Shown: piece after piece, positions 61,572 through 64,000 of the stretch
How positions within the stretch are numbered: position 1 is the first letter of the stretch
Layout of the letters: every line of letters starts with the position of its first letter
Source: Limnoperna fortunei
Taxonomy: Eukaryota; Mollusca; Bivalvia; Mytilida; Modiolidae
Assembly: GCA_944474755.1 (NCBI GenBank)
Contig: OX104118.1
Coordinates: 69,011,575-69,075,574 of the forward strand
DNA length: 64,000 nt
Direction of reading: 5' to 3'
The notes under the pieces: model-generated
The model's input: the letters and a program-made list of their open reading frames with translations, nothing else
What the model was told of the DNA's origin: nothing
The model's database searches: none
Made by a program: the position numbers and the translations under genes

Positions 61572-62009
61572 AGGTAGCACAGTAGTAAATGCTTTGGCTA
61601 TAGTCGAAAACACTAACATTTCTGTGATTTGCATACCTTTCTAACATTGATCAGCATTTACCTGGACTAGGAAATAAATAAACTTTCATTTACCATTTAA
61701 AAAATATATGCCATATATATCCGTGACTAATTCCTTTTTTCGCTAGTTAGAACATTTTGAGACGCTCCCACTTTTACATGCAATTTCTAATGCAGTGAAT
61801 GTAAAAGTACTACATTGTTTAAAAAATTACCAAAACTTTATCTTGCAAGATCTGAGAAAAATTTTACCACTTTTTAAAACTTAATTGATGCAGGAGCTTA
61901 CAGCTAAAAAATTGTACACATCTAACCACTATTTACCAAATCAGAACACAACGAAGTATTCAGTACTGTACTTTATGTTACTGGTACACATTTACTACTG
62001 TTATGCCTA
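61572..62009 (+). repeat. ~435-bp direct repeat, copy 2
   Basis: Second copy of 59,896-60,329. It carries a ~27-bp insertion (TTCTGTGATTTGCATACC...) near 61,619, where copy 1 passes directly from CACTAACATT to GATCAG. A local repeat of CTAACATT brackets the insertion. Confidence 0.85.
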
Positions 62010-62614
62010 CAAATGTAAGATAAGATTTTAAATTATCTTCCTAACTTACTGAAACATTTGGGTTCGTTCGTTTACTATAATTTACTGTGACAGAGTTTCA
62101 TGTTACTAATAACAAGACCATTAAGAAATGAAACCGGGTTATAACATTATAAAAAAACAGATGCCATATATTCTTCTAAAATAAAGGTTTTAATTTATTT
62201 TCGTTTGGAAGGTTTTATACCCATCTTCATTTTATTAAATTAATCCTTTATGGTTGATTTTAAGAACACAAAAATGTCCATTTAAAAATAAATCATGTTT
62301 TGTACACAGGTGCATTTACGTTTAAGAAAGTTATATTTGATTAAAGAATCATTTCTTGTTAATTTTTAGAAAATATATAGTTCACCTTGACATACAATTA
62401 GTTGTTTTTTATCCTCTTCTCCGGTTACGTTTTCTTCCTGTTATAACACTACATCACTTCTTTTCCTGCATGAACCATTTTTTTTATAGAATTAGTATAG
62501 CTAAGAAACCCTTTTAACATCTCTTTTACAAATATCGCAACTCTTCTTTTAATTTATCATCAATATATACGTAACATAGATCAAAAATGTCCAAGATGTT
62601 AAGTCTAAAAATAA
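62010..62614. other. AT-rich sequence without recognised features
   Basis: Nothing supportable found. Confidence 0.5.
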
Positions 62615-62617
62615 ATA

Positions 62618-62850
62618 CGTTATGGGAAATCTTACAGATGGATTTAGTGAGATAAGTGAATACTCGTGATGACAAATCTCACACGTAGCTTTCATGAGAT
62701 AAGTCAGTACATTTAATGGAAATCTTACAGATGGCTTCAGTGAGATAAGTGAATACACGTGATGAGAAATTTCACACGTTGCTTCAGGAAAATAATTGAG
62801 AACAGGAGATAAGAAATCTTACACGTGGCTTTGTGAGATAACCGAGCAAA
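62618..62850 (+). repeat. 47-bp minisatellite, about five copies
   Basis: GAAATCTTACAGATGG, CAAATCTCACACGTAGC, GAAATCTTACAGATGGC, GAAATTTCACACGTTGC and GAAATCTTACACGTGGC start at about 62,625, 62,672, 62,719, 62,766 and 62,814, with GTGAGATAAGTGAATAC between them. Confidence 0.9.
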
Positions 62851-63400
62851 CGTAGTTTTTTCGATTATTTCATCTTGTTTTGACCACACAATGCATGTCA
62901 TTAGCGAAAATATAGTTTTACGATCCCATCTTGTCATTATACCATTCATGCATATTTAATTATTAATATTTATCTGATCGTGCATACTAAATTTCATAAA
63001 CATATTTAAAAAACACAATTTTCATGATAACTTAGATACCTTACTATATAGTTACCGGGAGATAGTAACTTTGTATGTATAGGATCATACGGAAAGGGTC
63101 ACTTTGAAAAGGTAGCTTTTTTAATTGGAAAAATATATCATTGGGTTGTTGTAAATTATGAAAATATATCCATGCCTCAATTCTCATCTTCAGCCTATGT
63201 AAACTACGGTGATTTTACAAATTAAGTGTCTCAATAACATCACTTGATCAAATGAAATACTGATATGTTGTTAAATATACCATTCTAAACAAACATATGT
63301 CTTAATATATCATAAACATTTTGGTAGTGAATAGACTTTTGTATTCATGGGGAGTATGATAATAAAAACGTCATCAAATATACCAAGGTTAAGAGAATTT
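62851..63400. other. AT-rich sequence without recognised features
   Basis: Nothing supportable found. Confidence 0.5.
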
Positions 63401-63401
63401 C

Positions 63402-63450
63402 TACGCCAGATGTGCGTTTCTTCTAATCACGGCTCAACAGTGGCGCTCAA
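63402..63450 (-). ncRNA. Decayed hammerhead-ribozyme repeat of Mytilus type
   Basis: On the minus strand: GAGCGCCA, CTGTTGA (63,440-63,434), a degenerate helix II segment GCCGTGATTAGAA, GAAAC (63,420-63,416), GCACATC and TGGCGTAG. GCGCCA before the core pairs perfectly with TGGCGT after the AUC triplet, giving helix I. The layout GAAAC-N4-RUC-TGGCG is the minimal-helix-III hammerhead of Penelope-like elements, and I recall a much-repeated mussel sequence of this form with intact CTGATGA and GTC/GAC helix II. Here the essential CUGAUGA has become CUGUUGA, helix II no longer pairs, and helix III has a C-A mismatch, so it should not cleave. Confidence 0.55.
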
Positions 63451-63522
63451 ACCCAAACATTAATAAAATATATGAATAGGTCTGATTTAATAATTAACAA
63501 ATAGTTCATGACACTGAGGGTA

Positions 63523-63635
63523 ATATGACAGTATATGGACCGGTTGGTGGCCCCAAAAATGTACATGGAGCAAAGCGCACCTGCGGTCCATATATTTTTG
63601 GGGGCCACCAACCGGTCCATATACTGCCATATGAC
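63523..63635. repeat. Near-perfect ~45-bp inverted repeat (hairpin)
   Basis: ATATGACAGTATATGGACC, GGTTGGTGGCCCC and AAAAATGTACATGG (63,523-63,567) are mirrored by CCATATATTTTT, GGGGGCCACCAACC and GGTCCATATACTGCCATAT (63,588-63,634). The loop is about 20 bp and itself contains CTGCGGT. A short open frame runs through the hairpin but has no protein features. It is probably a foldback or MITE-type element. Confidence 0.85.
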
Positions 63636-63837
63636 CTTATAAACTTATTTATTTACTCCATATGCACAACATGTATTGTCATGAGTGATCATTTTAGGTT
63701 ATTTTTGTTCTGAAAACTCATTTTGAATATCAGTTACTTGTCTTAATTAATCTTCATTGAGATCTAATCACATACATGTATTTGGTTAGTTGTGTTTTTC
63801 GAACAGATGTGTAAATCCAATGTACATTTTATCCACG

Positions 63838-63885
63838 GCCGGTCCATATACTCAAGTCGGTCTATATGCGATTATATGGACCGTT
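63838..63885. repeat. Second, shorter inverted repeat sharing the hairpin motif
   Basis: GCCGGTCCATATACT and, about 35 bp later, ATTATATGGACCG reuse the TATATGGACCGG word of the hairpin 200 bp upstream, with GTCTATATGCG between them. Confidence 0.5.
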
Positions 63886-64000
63886 TATGCTTACAACGAA
63901 ATCATTGAAGTAAATCGTCAAAGTATAACATTTCAATATAGGACTAGATCCCATTGTATAACGTCCGAAAATACGTGAACAGGGCGGGTTTTCAAATCTC

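Noticed and set aside
59896..62009. LTR retrotransposon
   Set aside because: The direct repeats do not show TG...CA ends, a primer-binding site or polypurine tract, and the core has no gag/pol; kept only as a direct-repeat pair.
63525..63978. Two ~62-residue open frames at the right end
   Set aside because: They traverse the hairpin and its related inverted repeat; no protein features.

Overview
This is eukaryotic, AT-rich, almost entirely repetitive non-coding DNA. Several sequence families I recognise from memory point to a marine bivalve, most likely a mussel (Mytilidae). These are a tRNA-derived SINE with a TCC-rich core, a LINE-type 3' end with a CAAT-repeat tail, the 'FYxRHHDLxDRYG' C-terminus of a retroelement ORF with its characteristic 3' UTR, a decayed hammerhead-ribozyme repeat, and Helitron-like 3' ends. 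No complete protein-coding gene was found. The only host-gene trace is a broken death-domain exon and a partial duplicate of it at 43.17-43.66 kb.

Region 1 (1-41,640) is one uninterrupted head-to-tail satellite of about 1,015 copies of a 41-bp monomer. It is open at the left window edge and always in the same orientation. Rare diagnostic variants recur at distances that are whole multiples of 41 bp after a few visible indels, so the array grew by duplication of long multi-monomer blocks. The clearest case is a set of 1,902/2,066/1,902-bp higher-order units at 31.9-39.3 kb. Each monomer carries the forkhead-type word TGTAAACA.

Region 2 (41,640-42,970) is the right edge of the array. Monomers decay into longer degenerate relatives with about 6 extra bases, interrupted by a SINE.

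Region 3 (43.0-47.0 kb) holds the death-domain remnants, LINE/SINE ends, 61-bp and 80-bp minisatellites, and a degenerate ~179-bp repeat split by a ~470-bp foldback/MITE-like insertion.

Region 4 (47,027-49,044) is a 2.0-kb mobile element with ~86/106-bp terminal inverted repeats and a 9-bp target-site duplication. Inside is a 447-bp unit with a tRNA-Leu-like sequence, arranged as one inverted and about 2.3 direct copies. This makes a palindrome with arms of about 474 bp that look identical by eye.

Region 5 (49.0-64.0 kb) is a mosaic of minisatellites (48, 165, 48, 174, 76, ~48, 75 and 47 bp), Helitron-like 3' termini, coding relics of retroelement type, two hammerhead-like motifs, a 435-bp direct-repeat pair and a hairpin element, separated by AT-rich sequence in which I see nothing functional. 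There is no network of cooperating genes here. The interest lies in satellite evolution and in non-autonomous mobile elements.
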